The position numbers and the translations under genes were made by a program. A model generated the notes under the pieces. That model saw only the letters and a program-made list of their open reading frames with translations. It was not told the DNA's origin and searched no databases. Below are positions 24,193 to 33,347 of a stretch of 59,681 bases of DNA, in pieces. Within the stretch, counting starts at the first letter, position 1. Each line of letters begins with the position of its first letter. Source of the stretch: an uncultured Dorea sp. (GTDB lineage Bacteria; Bacillota; Clostridia; Lachnospirales; Lachnospiraceae); NCBI GenBank assembly GCA_900550865.1, contig URTM01000016.1, positions 1 through 59,681 of the forward strand. The letters are read 5' to 3'.

Positions 24193-26136
24193 ATGGATGA
24201 CAAGAAACTGAAAACAGTACCGCTGAACAGGATTAAGATATCGGATCCCTTCTGGGACAGATATATACATCTGGTAAAAGATGTTCTGATTCCATATCAG
24301 TGGGACATTTTAAATGACAGGCTTCCGGATGTGGAGACGAGTCATTGCATCGAAAACTTTAAGATTGCGGCAGGAGAATCACAGGGTGATTTTGAAGGGG
24401 CAGTGTTCCAGGACACGGATGTGGCAAAGTGGCTGGAAGCTGTAGCGTATTCGCTGGCAGTAGAACCAGACGAACATTTATCTTACCTTGCTGATAAAAC
24501 GATTAATCTTATAGGACGTGCGCAATGTGAAGATGGATACTTGAATACATATTTTACAATCAAGGATCCGTCAAAACGGTGGACAAATCTGAAAGAAGGA
24601 CATGAATTATATACGGCAGGTCACATGACAGAAGCTGCGGTTGCATATTATAAAGCAACCGGAAAAACAGAATTTCTGGAAATTATGAAAAAATTCGCAG
24701 ATCTGATCTGCCGGACATTCGGACCTGAAGAGGGACAGAATCATGGATATCCGGGACATCAGGAGATTGAACTGGCGCTGATTCGTCTGTATCATGTAAC
24801 CGGAGAGAAAAAGTATCTGGATACTGCAAAATACTTCATCGACCGCAGAGGCGTTGGAGAGAATTACTTCTTAGAAGAAGAAAAAAGACCGGAATATGAG
24901 CAGATCTTTCCGGAATTTGCAGGATATGATCCAAGATATTCACAGTCCCATCAGCCGGTGAGAGAACAGAAAACGGCAGAAGGACATGCGGTAAGAGCGG
25001 TCTATATGTATTGTGCAATGGCAGATCTGGCGTATGAATATCAGGATGAAGAATTGCTGGAAGCATGCAGGACATTGTGGGAAGATATGACAAAGCGTCA
25101 GATGTATATCACAGGAAGTATCGGGGCATCCGGACTTCTGGAACGCTTTACAACGGATTATGATCTCCCGAATAACAGTAATTATTCAGAGACATGTGCA
25201 TCGATCGGACTTGCACTCTTCGGTAGAAGAATGGCACAGATTACAAAAGATGCAGCCTATATGGATGTTGTAGAAAGAGCACTTTACAATACGTTGTTAT
25301 CAGGGATTGCCCAGGATGGAAAGAGTTTCTTTTATGTGAATCCGTTGGAAGTATGGCCGGATAATTGCATCAACCGGACTTCGAAAGAACATGTAAAACC
25401 TGTCAGACAGAAATGGTTCGGAGTGGCATGCTGCCCGCCGAATATTGCAAGAACACTGGCTTCTATGGGACAGTATATATATTTTACAGATAAGAATACA
25501 GCATATGTAAACTTATATATTTCCAATGAAGCACAGATAGAGCTGGAAGAAGGAACACTGAAGATTCAGATGGAAAGTGATCTTACGAATACCGGACACA
25601 TCTCGATGACGGTTATACCGGAAGAAGGAGGCAGCCATGATCTGGCACTCAGAATTCCGGATTATGTAAAGAATTATGTGATCAGAAAAGATGGCATGAT
25701 CCAGGAACATACAGATATCTGTCAGTCATATCTTAAGATAGAAGGTGTGGATAAACAGACAGAGATCACGATTGATTTTGAAGTACCGGTAAGATTTGTA
25801 AGAGCAAATCCAAATGTCAGAGAAGATGCAGGAAAGGTTGCACTTGTCAAAGGACCGCTGGTGTATTGTCTGGAAGAGACAGATAATGGGGAGAACCTCC
25901 CATCGATCTTCGTAAGTACGAATCAGGAAGTAGAAGAGACATTTGAACCTGAACTTTTAGGAGGGGTGACAACACTCCGGTTAAAAGGAAAGAGACTGCA
26001 TACATGGCAGGATGGAGCATTGTACGATGCCAGAGAGCCGGAATTCGAAGAAGTGGAACTGAAAGCAATTCCATATCACTGCTGGGACAACCGTAAGACA
26101 GGTGAGATGCTGGTATGGATGAAAGAAATGTTCTGA
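24193..26136 (+). CDS. GH127-family beta-L-arabinofuranosidase
   Basis: A 647-residue enzyme of the former DUF1680 family that releases L-arabinofuranose from beta-linked arabino-oligosaccharides. The family zinc-thiolate site is visible: Glu333 and Cys335 (YSETCAS) with Cys413-Cys414 (ACCPPN). Spacing matches the Glu338/Cys340/Cys417/Cys418 set of the characterised bifidobacterial HypBA1, making Cys413 the likely nucleophile. MYITGSIGASGLLERFTTDY is another family block. No signal peptide, so it acts in the cytosol. It starts an operon with a sugar ABC importer and GH51. Only a weak ribosome site (GAGGA) precedes the ATG. Confidence 0.9.
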   Translation: MDDKKLKTVPLNRIKISDPFWDRYIHLVKDVLIPYQWDILNDRLPDVETSHCIENFKIAAGESQGDFEGAVFQDTDVAKWLEAVAYSLAVEPDEHLSYLADKTINLIGRAQCEDGYLNTYFTIKDPSKRWTNLKEGHELYTAGHMTEAAVAYYKATGKTEFLEIMKKFADLICRTFGPEEGQNHGYPGHQEIELALIRLYHVTGEKKYLDTAKYFIDRRGVGENYFLEEEKRPEYEQIFPEFAGYDPRYSQSHQPVREQKTAEGHAVRAVYMYCAMADLAYEYQDEELLEACRTLWEDMTKRQMYITGSIGASGLLERFTTDYDLPNNSNYSETCASIGLALFGRRMAQITKDAAYMDVVERALYNTLLSGIAQDGKSFFYVNPLEVWPDNCINRTSKEHVKPVRQKWFGVACCPPNIARTLASMGQYIYFTDKNTAYVNLYISNEAQIELEEGTLKIQMESDLTNTGHISMTVIPEEGGSHDLALRIPDYVKNYVIRKDGMIQEHTDICQSYLKIEGVDKQTEITIDFEVPVRFVRANPNVREDAGKVALVKGPLVYCLEETDNGENLPSIFVSTNQEVEETFEPELLGGVTTLRLKGKRLHTWQDGALYDAREPEFEEVELKAIPYHCWDNRKTGEMLVWMKEMF

Positions 26137-26200
26137 TAATTGAATCTTTCAGGGAACATAGACCCTGTGGAGAATATATATCTATAAAGGAGGAAAATCT

Positions 26201-27571
26201 ATGAAAAAGAAAGTAGTGTCAGTACTTTTATGCGTGGCTATGACAGCAACTATGCTGCTTGGATGTAGCGCAGGAAGTGAAAAGAGTGATTCCAAGAAAT
26301 CATCTAAGAGTGAATCAGGCGGAACAACAGAGATGAAGGTTGACGGGGATGCAACAACCATTAATGTATGGACATTCATCGAGTTACACCAGAAATTCTA
26401 CACAGAGATGGCTAAGAAATGGAATGAGGAACATCCAGACAAGAAAGTTAAATTAGTGCTTTCCAACATGCAGTATGATGATATGCACAACAAATTATCA
26501 CTTGCACTGGAATCAGGAAAAGGAGCTCCGGACGTTGTTGATATCGAGCTCGGAAAATTCCCATCATTCACAAACGGTAAGATCGGACTTATGGATCTGA
26601 CAGATGCAATTGCACCATACAAAGACAACGTAGTTGAATCAAGACTTGACATCTACGGAAAAGATGGAAAATATTACGGATTCCCAACACACGTTGGTAC
26701 AACAGTTGCATTCTACAATGACGATCTGTTAAAAGAAGCAGGAATTGATTATACAACAATCAAGACATGGGATGACTTCAAAGCAGCCGGTGTGAAATAT
26801 CACGAAGCTACAGGAAAAGAATTCGCTTGTGCTGAGACAACAGCTCAGTGGATGGTTAACCTTATGTTAGCTCAGAAGGGTACAGATTATCTTGACAAAG
26901 ATGGTAACCTTGACCTTACAAATGATAAAGTAGTAGAGGTTCTTCAGTACATCAAAGATATGCAGGATGCAGGTGCACTTGCTACTGTAGCTGGTGGACA
27001 GCCGGATAACGAAGAAGCTTATCCAGAATACAACAGCGGTAACTTTGCAGTACAGATCATGCCTTTCTGGCAGACATCAAGATTTACAAACTACATGTCT
27101 GACCTTGAAGGAAAGATCGCAATCGCAGCTCCTCCGGTATTTGGAGACAACGATGCAGTTAAGACAATCGGTGGCGGCGGAACCGGTACAGCAGTTGTAA
27201 AATCTTCTAAGAATGCAGACCTTGCAGCAGAAGTATTCGCTTATATCAAACTGTCTGAAGATGCCAACAAAGAAGTTTGGAACGTATTAGGATTTGACCC
27301 TGTTAATACATCAGTATGGACAGACACAGACCTTACACAGAATCCGGACAACCAGTTCGTAAAATACTTCAAGACAAAACCATTTGACACTCTGTTAGAG
27401 CTCCAGGATAGCATCGGTGGACTTGATTCTTACACAAGTTCAAAATATCCATCTATCAACAACGAGTTCTGCACAACAACACTGAACAACATTTTCGAAG
27501 AAGGAATGGACGTAAAAGATGCACTGAAACAGTCTCAGGAAACTCTTGAAAATGAATTCGGCGACAAATAA
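26201..27571 (+). CDS. Sugar ABC transporter substrate-binding lipoprotein
   Basis: A 456-residue extracytoplasmic receptor with a lipoprotein signal peptide ending in MLLGC (lipidated Cys22) and a Ser/Lys linker. The mature part has the type I extracellular solute-binding fold (TINVWTFIELHQKFYTEMAKKWNEEHPD, APDVVDIELGKFPSF, FPTHVGTTVAFYND, QWMVNLMLAQKG). It should bind arabino- or xylo-oligosaccharides for the two permeases that follow. Codon use looks more biased than in neighbours, as expected for an abundant receptor. A partial terminator lies between it and the permeases. AGGAGG precedes the ATG. Confidence 0.92.
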   Translation: MKKKVVSVLLCVAMTATMLLGCSAGSEKSDSKKSSKSESGGTTEMKVDGDATTINVWTFIELHQKFYTEMAKKWNEEHPDKKVKLVLSNMQYDDMHNKLSLALESGKGAPDVVDIELGKFPSFTNGKIGLMDLTDAIAPYKDNVVESRLDIYGKDGKYYGFPTHVGTTVAFYNDDLLKEAGIDYTTIKTWDDFKAAGVKYHEATGKEFACAETTAQWMVNLMLAQKGTDYLDKDGNLDLTNDKVVEVLQYIKDMQDAGALATVAGGQPDNEEAYPEYNSGNFAVQIMPFWQTSRFTNYMSDLEGKIAIAAPPVFGDNDAVKTIGGGGTGTAVVKSSKNADLAAEVFAYIKLSEDANKEVWNVLGFDPVNTSVWTDTDLTQNPDNQFVKYFKTKPFDTLLELQDSIGGLDSYTSSKYPSINNEFCTTTLNNIFEEGMDVKDALKQSQETLENEFGDK

Positions 27572-27608
27572 GAATTTGCAATTAAGTAATTAGGAAAGCA
27601 ATAAGCAT

Positions 27609-27643
27609 GGGGTTGCGTGCAAAAACTGCCGCATCCCCTTTTC
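27609..27643 (+). terminator. Attenuating hairpin between binding protein and permeases
   Basis: GGGGTTGCG pairs with CGCATCCCC (one mismatch), extended inward by GCA/TGC, and is followed by TTTTC. It sits within the operon and would lower permease transcription relative to the receptor. Confidence 0.7.
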
Positions 27644-27670
27644 TAATAAGAAGGAGGATACATAAAAACC

Positions 27671-28555
27671 ATGAAGAAATTTTTCTATTCTCAGAAATTA
27701 GCTCCTTATGTGTTTATCCTTCCTTTTGTCCTTACTGTTATATTTTTCTGGGCAGTTCCAATCGCGAACGGAGTCCTTTTAAGTTTTCAGGATGTATTAC
27801 AGGATAAATGGGTTGGATTGGATAATTATAAGAGACTTCTGTCCGATAAGATCTTTTTAAAAGCTTTATTTAACAGTACACGTTACATGATCGGAACACT
27901 GATACTTCTGATTCCGTTTCCGATGCTTTTTGCAACACTTCTGAACAGTAAGCTGATGAAGAAACCTGGATTTTTCAAATCCATCTACTTCCTTCCTGCA
28001 CTTACATCAGTCGTAGTTGCAGGTACGATCTTCCGTCTGATGTTCGGTGAGATGGAGACATCTCTTGCAAACCAGGTGATCGGAATGTTCGGATTTGGAC
28101 CGATCAAATGGTTAAAGAATGATCTGACCGGATATTTTGCACTGTTACTTCTGGCATGCTGGAGATGGACAGGTGTTAATATCCTGTATTTCCTTGCCGG
28201 ATTACAGAGCATTTCAACAGATCTTTATGAAGCAGCTTCTATTGACGGAGCAAATAAGTGGCAGCAGTTTACAAGAATTTCCCTTCCACTTCTGAAACCA
28301 ACAACCGTATATGTATTAACGATCAGTATCTATGCAGGACTTGCAATGTTTAATGAAAGTTACATGTTATGGAAAGGTAACAACTCGCCGCAGAATATCG
28401 GACTTACGATCGTCGGATATCTGTACAGGCAGGGAATTGAAAAACGAGCAATGGGTTATGCCTGCGCCGTAGGACTTGTACTTCTGATCATTGTCATGAT
28501 CGTAAATATGATCCAGCTGGCAGCTACAGGAACATTCAAGAAGGAGGAGAGATAG
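27671..28555 (+). CDS. Sugar ABC transporter permease (MalF-type)
   Basis: A 294-residue inner-membrane permease with six hydrophobic segments. The EAA loop for the ATPase is EAASIDGANKWQQFTRISLP (about residues 187-206). The N-terminal LAPYVFILPFVLTVIFFWAVPIA is typical of carbohydrate CUT1 permeases. It pairs with the next gene. No ATPase gene is in the operon, so a shared MsmK/UgpC-type ATPase encoded elsewhere is expected. Confidence 0.92.
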   Translation: MKKFFYSQKLAPYVFILPFVLTVIFFWAVPIANGVLLSFQDVLQDKWVGLDNYKRLLSDKIFLKALFNSTRYMIGTLILLIPFPMLFATLLNSKLMKKPGFFKSIYFLPALTSVVVAGTIFRLMFGEMETSLANQVIGMFGFGPIKWLKNDLTGYFALLLLACWRWTGVNILYFLAGLQSISTDLYEAASIDGANKWQQFTRISLPLLKPTTVYVLTISIYAGLAMFNESYMLWKGNNSPQNIGLTIVGYLYRQGIEKRAMGYACAVGLVLLIIVMIVNMIQLAATGTFKKEER

Positions 28556-28556
28556 T

Positions 28557-29405
28557 ATGGGCGAAAAGAGAAAAAATAAAGACCGGCTTTGTACTGTATT
28601 AATGATCATCTTCTTCTCCATCCTGGCTATCCTGGTGATCCTTCCAATCTACACGATCTTCCTTGCCAGTTTCAAACCGGGCGGAGATCTTCTCCAGTAC
28701 GGACTGAACCTTGGAATTGACTGGAGCCGGATGAGTCTTGATAACTATGTACTTCTGTTCACAGGCCAGCATGATTACTGGAGATGGTTCTTTAACAGTA
28801 TCACGCTTACTGTAGTTACAGTAGTGGCAACACTTCTCGTAAGTGCATTTGTAGGATATGGATTTGCAGCTTATGAATTCAAAGGAAAGAACGTAATGTT
28901 CGTTATCGTTCTTCTGATCTTGTCTGTTCCACTGGAAGTTATCATGCTTCCTCTGTACAAACAGATGACAAACTGGGGACTGATGGATAACTATATTGCA
29001 ATCGTATTACCATTCGTTGCGCATGCATCCACAATCTTCTTCTTCAGACAGTATCTTCTGGGACTTCCGAAGTCACTTCTGGAGGCCGGACGAATCGACG
29101 GAGCAACAGAGTATGGTATCTTCTTCAAGCTGATCATGCCGATCATGAAGCCTGCATTTGCAGCGATGGCGATCCTGAATGGTATGAATGCATGGAACAA
29201 CTACCTGTGGCCATTACTGGTAATCCGTTCTTCTGAAAAATATACACTGACACTTGGACTGAACACACTGATCAACCCATATGGAGATAACTATTCACTC
29301 CTGGTTGTAGGTTCGTTCTTCTCAATTATTCCTATCTTTATACTGTTTGTATGTTTCCAGCAGTATTTCATCGAAGGTATGACAGCAGGTGCGGTAAAAG
29401 AATAA
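28557..29405 (+). CDS. Sugar ABC transporter permease (MalG-type)
   Basis: A 282-residue CUT1 permease with six membrane segments and EAA loop EAGRIDGATEYGIFFKLIMP. The ATG follows the previous stop by one base, with AGGAGG upstream in the preceding gene, so the permeases are coupled. PIYTIFLASFKPGG near the N-terminus and the C-terminal FQQYFIEGMTAGAVKE are standard for this subunit. It is followed by the GH51 gene after about 90 bases that include a short hairpin (29438-29463). Confidence 0.92.
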   Translation: MGEKRKNKDRLCTVLMIIFFSILAILVILPIYTIFLASFKPGGDLLQYGLNLGIDWSRMSLDNYVLLFTGQHDYWRWFFNSITLTVVTVVATLLVSAFVGYGFAAYEFKGKNVMFVIVLLILSVPLEVIMLPLYKQMTNWGLMDNYIAIVLPFVAHASTIFFFRQYLLGLPKSLLEAGRIDGATEYGIFFKLIMPIMKPAFAAMAILNGMNAWNNYLWPLLVIRSSEKYTLTLGLNTLINPYGDNYSLLVVGSFFSIIPIFILFVCFQQYFIEGMTAGAVKE

Positions 29406-29496
29406 TCACTGTAAACTATGAATACACAAAGATACAGGAGAATCTGCCACCGGCAGGTTCTCCACGTGTAAGATATAATATAATAGGAGGCTGAAA

Positions 29497-31011
29497 ATGA
29501 GTAAGACAGCAAAGATGATCATTGACAAAGATTTCCAAATTTCCAAAGTAGATGACAGAATCTACGGTTCTTTCATCGAGCATCTTGGACGTGCAGTATA
29601 TGATGGATTATACCAGCCGGGCAATCCGCTGTCAGATGATGACGGATTCCGTAAAGATGTCATTGATCTGGTAAAAGAACTGGATGTACCAATCATCCGT
29701 TATCCGGGTGGAAACTTCGTATCCAACTTCTTCTGGGAAGACAGCGTAGGACCTGTTGAAGAGCGTCCGGCACGTCTGGAACTGGCATGGAGAAGTCTGG
29801 AAGAAAACAAGATCGGATTAAATGAATTCGCAAAATGGACAGACAAAGTAAATTCCAACATGATGATGGCTGTAAACCTTGGTACAAGAGGAATTGCAGA
29901 TGCCTGCAACCTTCTGGAATACTGTAACCACCCGGGTGGAACAAAATACAGTGATCTGCGTATCAAACATGGTGTAAAAGATCCACACAACATCAAAGTA
30001 TGGTGCCTGGGAAATGAGATGGACGGACCATGGCAGCTTGGACACAAGACAATGCAGGAGTATGGACGTCTTGCAGAGGAGACAGCAAAAGCAATGAAAC
30101 TGATCGATCCATCGATCGAACTGGTATCCTGCGGAAGCTCAGCTCTTGATATGCCGACATTCCCGAAATGGGAATCTACAACACTGGAAAGCACATATGA
30201 TTACGTTGATTATGTATCTATGCACCAGTATTATGGAAACCGTGATAATGATACTGCTGATTTCCTTGCATGCTCAGATGATATGGATGAATTCATCCGT
30301 ACTGTTGTTGCAACATGTGACTATGTAAAAGCGAAAAAACGTGGTAAGAAAGATATCAATATCAGTTTTGATGAATGGAATGTATGGTTCCATTCGAATG
30401 CAGCCGATGATGATATCACACAGAACCATCCATGGCAGGTAGCACCTCCGATGCTGGAAGACATTTACACATTTGAGGATGCACTGGCAGTTGGACTGAT
30501 GCTGATCACATTATTAAAACATGCAGACAGAGTAAAGATTGCATGCCTGGCGCAGCTGGTTAATGTTATTGCACCGATCATGACCGATCAGGGCGGCGGA
30601 GCTGCATGGAAGCAGACAATCTTCTATCCATTCCTTCATGCTTCCAAATACGGCCGTGGTGTAGCACTGATGCCTCTGGTACAGACAACAAAGCATGACA
30701 CAGCAAAACATGAAAATGTTACTGACGTAGAAAGCGTTGCAGTGTATAATGAAGAGAAAGAAGAGCTTACAATCTTCGCTGTTAACCGTACACTGGAAGA
30801 TGATATTGAACTGACAACAGACTTAAGAGGTATGGAAGGATTCCATCTGGTAGAGCATATCGTTATGGAAGAATCCGACCTGAAGCTGGTAAATAGTTCT
30901 TACGAAGAAAAAGTAGTACCAAAGACAGTAAACCGTTCAAAGATGGATGGTGGAATCATGACAACTCTTCTTGGAAAAGCATCTTGGAATGTAATCAGAT
31001 TAAGTAAGTAG
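29497..31011 (+). CDS. abfA: GH51 alpha-L-arabinofuranosidase
   Basis: A 504-residue retaining glycosidase of the GH51 family that removes alpha-L-arabinofuranosyl residues. The general acid/base is Glu174 in GNEMDGPW and the nucleophile Glu293 in SFDEWNVW. FIEHLGRAVYDGLY and IIRYPGGNFVSNFFWED are N-terminal family blocks; a beta-sandwich ends the protein. No signal peptide, so it is cytosolic like the GH127 and GH43 enzymes of this locus. Together they cover alpha- and beta-linked arabinofuranose. GGAGG precedes the ATG. Confidence 0.94.
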   Translation: MSKTAKMIIDKDFQISKVDDRIYGSFIEHLGRAVYDGLYQPGNPLSDDDGFRKDVIDLVKELDVPIIRYPGGNFVSNFFWEDSVGPVEERPARLELAWRSLEENKIGLNEFAKWTDKVNSNMMMAVNLGTRGIADACNLLEYCNHPGGTKYSDLRIKHGVKDPHNIKVWCLGNEMDGPWQLGHKTMQEYGRLAEETAKAMKLIDPSIELVSCGSSALDMPTFPKWESTTLESTYDYVDYVSMHQYYGNRDNDTADFLACSDDMDEFIRTVVATCDYVKAKKRGKKDINISFDEWNVWFHSNAADDDITQNHPWQVAPPMLEDIYTFEDALAVGLMLITLLKHADRVKIACLAQLVNVIAPIMTDQGGGAAWKQTIFYPFLHASKYGRGVALMPLVQTTKHDTAKHENVTDVESVAVYNEEKEELTIFAVNRTLEDDIELTTDLRGMEGFHLVEHIVMEESDLKLVNSSYEEKVVPKTVNRSKMDGGIMTTLLGKASWNVIRLSK

Positions 31012-31024
31012 AGGCGGTTAAGAT

Positions 31025-31654
31025 ATGAAATTTTGGGCAATTGACAGTCCGGTAATGAGAGTGCTTGGACGACTGGGGGATATTATTATACTGAACATGA
31101 TCTTTGTAGTCGGATGTATTCCGGTGATCACCATCGGAACTTCCTTAAGTGCTCTGTATGCGGTGGCGATGAAGATGGCAAGAGGGGAAGATCCGTCGGT
31201 GTGGAAGGAATTCTGGAAAGCCTATAAGAGGAACTTCAGACCGGCAACCATCTGCTGGCTGGTCATGGCTGTCATTGCCGTACTGCTGTTTGTGGATTTC
31301 CGGATCATCGGAGTTCTGAAAAGAAGCAGCGAAAGTATGTACAGCATTATGCGTATTGTACTTGCAGTGATCCTTGGAATGTGGATACTGATGTTCCAGT
31401 ATCTGTTTCCATATATTGCAAGATTTGAAAATGGAATCTTTGCAACACTGCGCAATGCACTGCTTCTTGCGGCAGCGCATATTCCATCTACGATCGTGAT
31501 CGTAGGATTAAGTGTCGGATCGCTGATCTTAACATTGTTCACATCCAGATCCTTTGTGATCGCAAGTATTATATGGGTGTTCTTTGGATTTGCGGTACTG
31601 GCATATGTACAGGCATTTCTCCTGTGCAGGATTTTTGAAAAATATGAAAAGTAA
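31025..31654 (+). CDS. YesL/DUF624-family membrane protein
   Basis: A 209-residue protein with about five hydrophobic segments (residues 20-45, 77-95, 110-130, 145-172 and 176-200). FWAIDSPVMRVLGRLGDIIILN and the polar loop KMARGEDPSVWKEFWKAYKRNFRPA are typical of the YesL/DUF624 group, which occurs beside CUT1 sugar transporter genes. Its function is unknown; a helper role for the oligosaccharide importer is inferred from location. It starts 13 bases after the GH51 stop and ends the operon. Confidence 0.82.
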   Translation: MKFWAIDSPVMRVLGRLGDIIILNMIFVVGCIPVITIGTSLSALYAVAMKMARGEDPSVWKEFWKAYKRNFRPATICWLVMAVIAVLLFVDFRIIGVLKRSSESMYSIMRIVLAVILGMWILMFQYLFPYIARFENGIFATLRNALLLAAAHIPSTIVIVGLSVGSLILTLFTSRSFVIASIIWVFFGFAVLAYVQAFLLCRIFEKYEK

Positions 31655-31698
31655 ATTGTATTAGTAGTGTTCCAATAAGATCCTCAGAAAGAGGACGG

Positions 31699-31776
31699 AA
31701 AATGGGCAATATTATATACATGCGGCTATATTTGCTTCATTCAAAGCTGCCGCCTGTATGTAATATTGCCCATTTT
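31699..31776. terminator. Long bidirectional terminator
   Basis: A 28-bp near-perfect inverted repeat (AAAATGGGCAATATTA... / ...TAATATTGCCCATTTT) with a loop of about 22 bases lies between the rightward arabinan operon and the leftward HAD gene. An 11-base TCAAAGTATGC, also seen after two other terminators, follows at 31786. A small hairpin GGAACTG/CAGTTCC lies at about 31819-31839. Confidence 0.88.
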
Positions 31777-31875
31777 CTGTAGAGATCAAAGTATGCAGGA
31801 TAAGTTGCTGTCTGCAGGAACTGTCAGGGGCAGTTCCTTGCGAAACCTCCGGCAGAGATGTTCGGTTCTGCAGTG

Positions 31876-32667
31876 TTATACCGCAGGCAATTCATCAATA
31901 ATCTGCTTCAGGATCTTTTCTACAGAATCGGTAACATGGGTTGCGTATTTATCGATACCGGGAGCAGCATTCGCCATGGCATAGCTTGTGCCGGCGGTCT
32001 GCAGCATTTCCACATCGTTATACTGGTCTCCGAATACGACACAGTCTTTTGCATCAATATGTAAATGATCAATCAGATTTTTTAATGCACTTCCTTTGTT
32101 GGCGGTCGGGCAGATGAAGTCTACCCAGAGATTGCCGGAAGTAACAACCTTGATGTCGGATGAAAACATTTCTTTTAAGTGTTTTTCACACGCATCGGTT
32201 CCACTGTAATCGCAGACTGCAATCTTAAGGATCGGTTCCGGAATCTCAGTTCTTGGGTCATCGATGAATTTCATATGATTCTGGATGACATTTACCATGT
32301 GATTATAGAATTCCGGATTTTTCGAGGTGCTGTAGCAGACACGTTCGCCGGAGATGATGCAGTTGTATTGTGGATATTTTGCAACTTCATCCAGGATACG
32401 GTAAGCAAGATCCTGTTCAATAATTCCTTTGGAAATAGTTTCTTCGTTGTATATACAGAGAGAACCATTCTCGGCTATGTATGCGATATCATCCTGAACC
32501 GGAGTGAACAGTCTGCGCAGATTCAGATACTGGCGTCCGCTTGCGGCTGCGAACATGATCCCGTGTTCTTTCAAGGTGCGGATTTGGTCGAAAACAATTG
32601 GATTGACATCATGTGCGCCATTTTGAAGTAGTGTGCCATCAAGGTCGCTGGCGATTAATTTAACCAT
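31876..32667 (-). CDS. HAD-superfamily Cof-type sugar phosphatase
   Basis: A 263-residue HAD phosphatase of the Cof/IIB class. Motif I is DLDGTLL (nucleophile and acid aspartates), motif II the Ser of ASGRQY, motif III a Lys near NKGSALKNL, motif IV GDQYNDVEML. Substrates in this class are sugar phosphates, flavin or pyridoxal phosphate. The ATG at 32667 has TAAGGAG upstream; a much longer in-frame extension has no support and would run through the divergent promoter. Divergent from an RpiB-like gene, it may dephosphorylate a sugar phosphate of the neighbouring C4/C5 pathways. Confidence 0.9.
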   Translation of the reverse strand: MVKLIASDLDGTLLQNGAHDVNPIVFDQIRTLKEHGIMFAAASGRQYLNLRRLFTPVQDDIAYIAENGSLCIYNEETISKGIIEQDLAYRILDEVAKYPQYNCIISGERVCYSTSKNPEFYNHMVNVIQNHMKFIDDPRTEIPEPILKIAVCDYSGTDACEKHLKEMFSSDIKVVTSGNLWVDFICPTANKGSALKNLIDHLHIDAKDCVVFGDQYNDVEMLQTAGTSYAMANAAPGIDKYATHVTDSVEKILKQIIDELPAV

Positions 32668-32701
32668 AAAAAACTCCTTATATAAAACATTTCTGAAAAC
32701 A

Positions 32702-32730
32702 TTGATATTTATTTCGCTACTAATTATAAT
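32702..32730 (+). promoter_or_regulatory. Promoter of the first RpiB-like gene
   Basis: TTGATA, exactly 17 bases, TATAAT, about 40 bases before the ATG at 32773. Confidence 0.75.
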
Positions 32731-32772
32731 ATATATGAGTAAAATATGAAAGACAAAGGTAGGAACAGGGAT

Positions 32773-33225
32773 ATGAAGATTGGAATTGCAAATGATCATT
32801 CTGCAGTGGACATGAAAAATGAGATTGTAGAATATCTGGAAAGTCTGGGACATGAAGTCGTGAACTATGGAACAGATTCTTATGAAAGCTGTAATTATCC
32901 GGAATTCGGTGAGAAGATCGGGAATGCAGTGGCAAGCGGTGAAGTAGAGCAGGGGATTGCAATCTGCGGAACCGGTGCCGGAATCTCGCTGGCAGCGAAT
33001 AAAGTAAATGGAATCCGTGCAGTAGTGTGCAGCGATCCATATACAGCAAGAATGGCAAAAGAGCACAACAATGCGAACGTGATCGCATTCGGAGCACGTG
33101 TGATCGGTATCGAGACTGCGAAATGCATCGTAGATGCATGGCTGAACGCCAAGTTTGAAGGCGGAAGACATGCCACAAGAGTGGACATGATCATGGACGT
33201 GGAAAAGAGAAATCATAATTTATAG
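32773..33225 (+). CDS. rpiB: RpiB/LacA/LacB-family sugar-phosphate isomerase
   Basis: A 150-residue isomerase of the ribose-5-phosphate isomerase B fold. It has IANDHSAV (Asp8-His9), catalytic Cys65 in ICGTGAGISLAANKVNGIRA, and HNNANVIAFGARVIG. It should interconvert ribose 5-phosphate and ribulose 5-phosphate or related aldose/ketose phosphates. The start at 32773 follows AGGAACAGGG. It is transcribed alone and a terminator follows. A second, more divergent homologue lies at 33348-33794 on the other strand, so the two probably use different sugars. Confidence 0.85.
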   Translation: MKIGIANDHSAVDMKNEIVEYLESLGHEVVNYGTDSYESCNYPEFGEKIGNAVASGEVEQGIAICGTGAGISLAANKVNGIRAVVCSDPYTARMAKEHNNANVIAFGARVIGIETAKCIVDAWLNAKFEGGRHATRVDMIMDVEKRNHNL

Positions 33226-33265
33226 AATGCATTTTTGAGATAGAGACATATTATGGATATGGAGG

Positions 33266-33294
33266 AAGAGACTACTGACAGTGGTCTCTTTTTT
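33266..33294 (+). terminator. Terminator of the rpiB gene
   Basis: AAGAGACTAC / GTGGTCTCTT (one G-U pair) with a 5-base loop, then TTTT. Confidence 0.85.
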
Positions 33295-33299
33295 AGGAC

Positions 33300-33342
33300 A
33301 AAAAAACGACACGCAGAGATTGTGATCTGCATGCCGCCTTTT
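33300..33342 (-). terminator. Terminator of the leftward isomerase pair
   Basis: Read on the minus strand, GCGGCATGCAGA pairs with TCTGCGTGTCGT through two wobble pairs and is followed by seven T. It ends the TIM-like/RpiB-like operon. Confidence 0.75.
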
Positions 33343-33347
33343 ATAAC

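Noticed and set aside
32668..33216. Long N-terminal extension of the HAD phosphatase
   Set aside because: The extension is antisense to the RpiB-like gene and to its promoter, and the HAD motif starts right at the ATG at 32667 with a good ribosome site.
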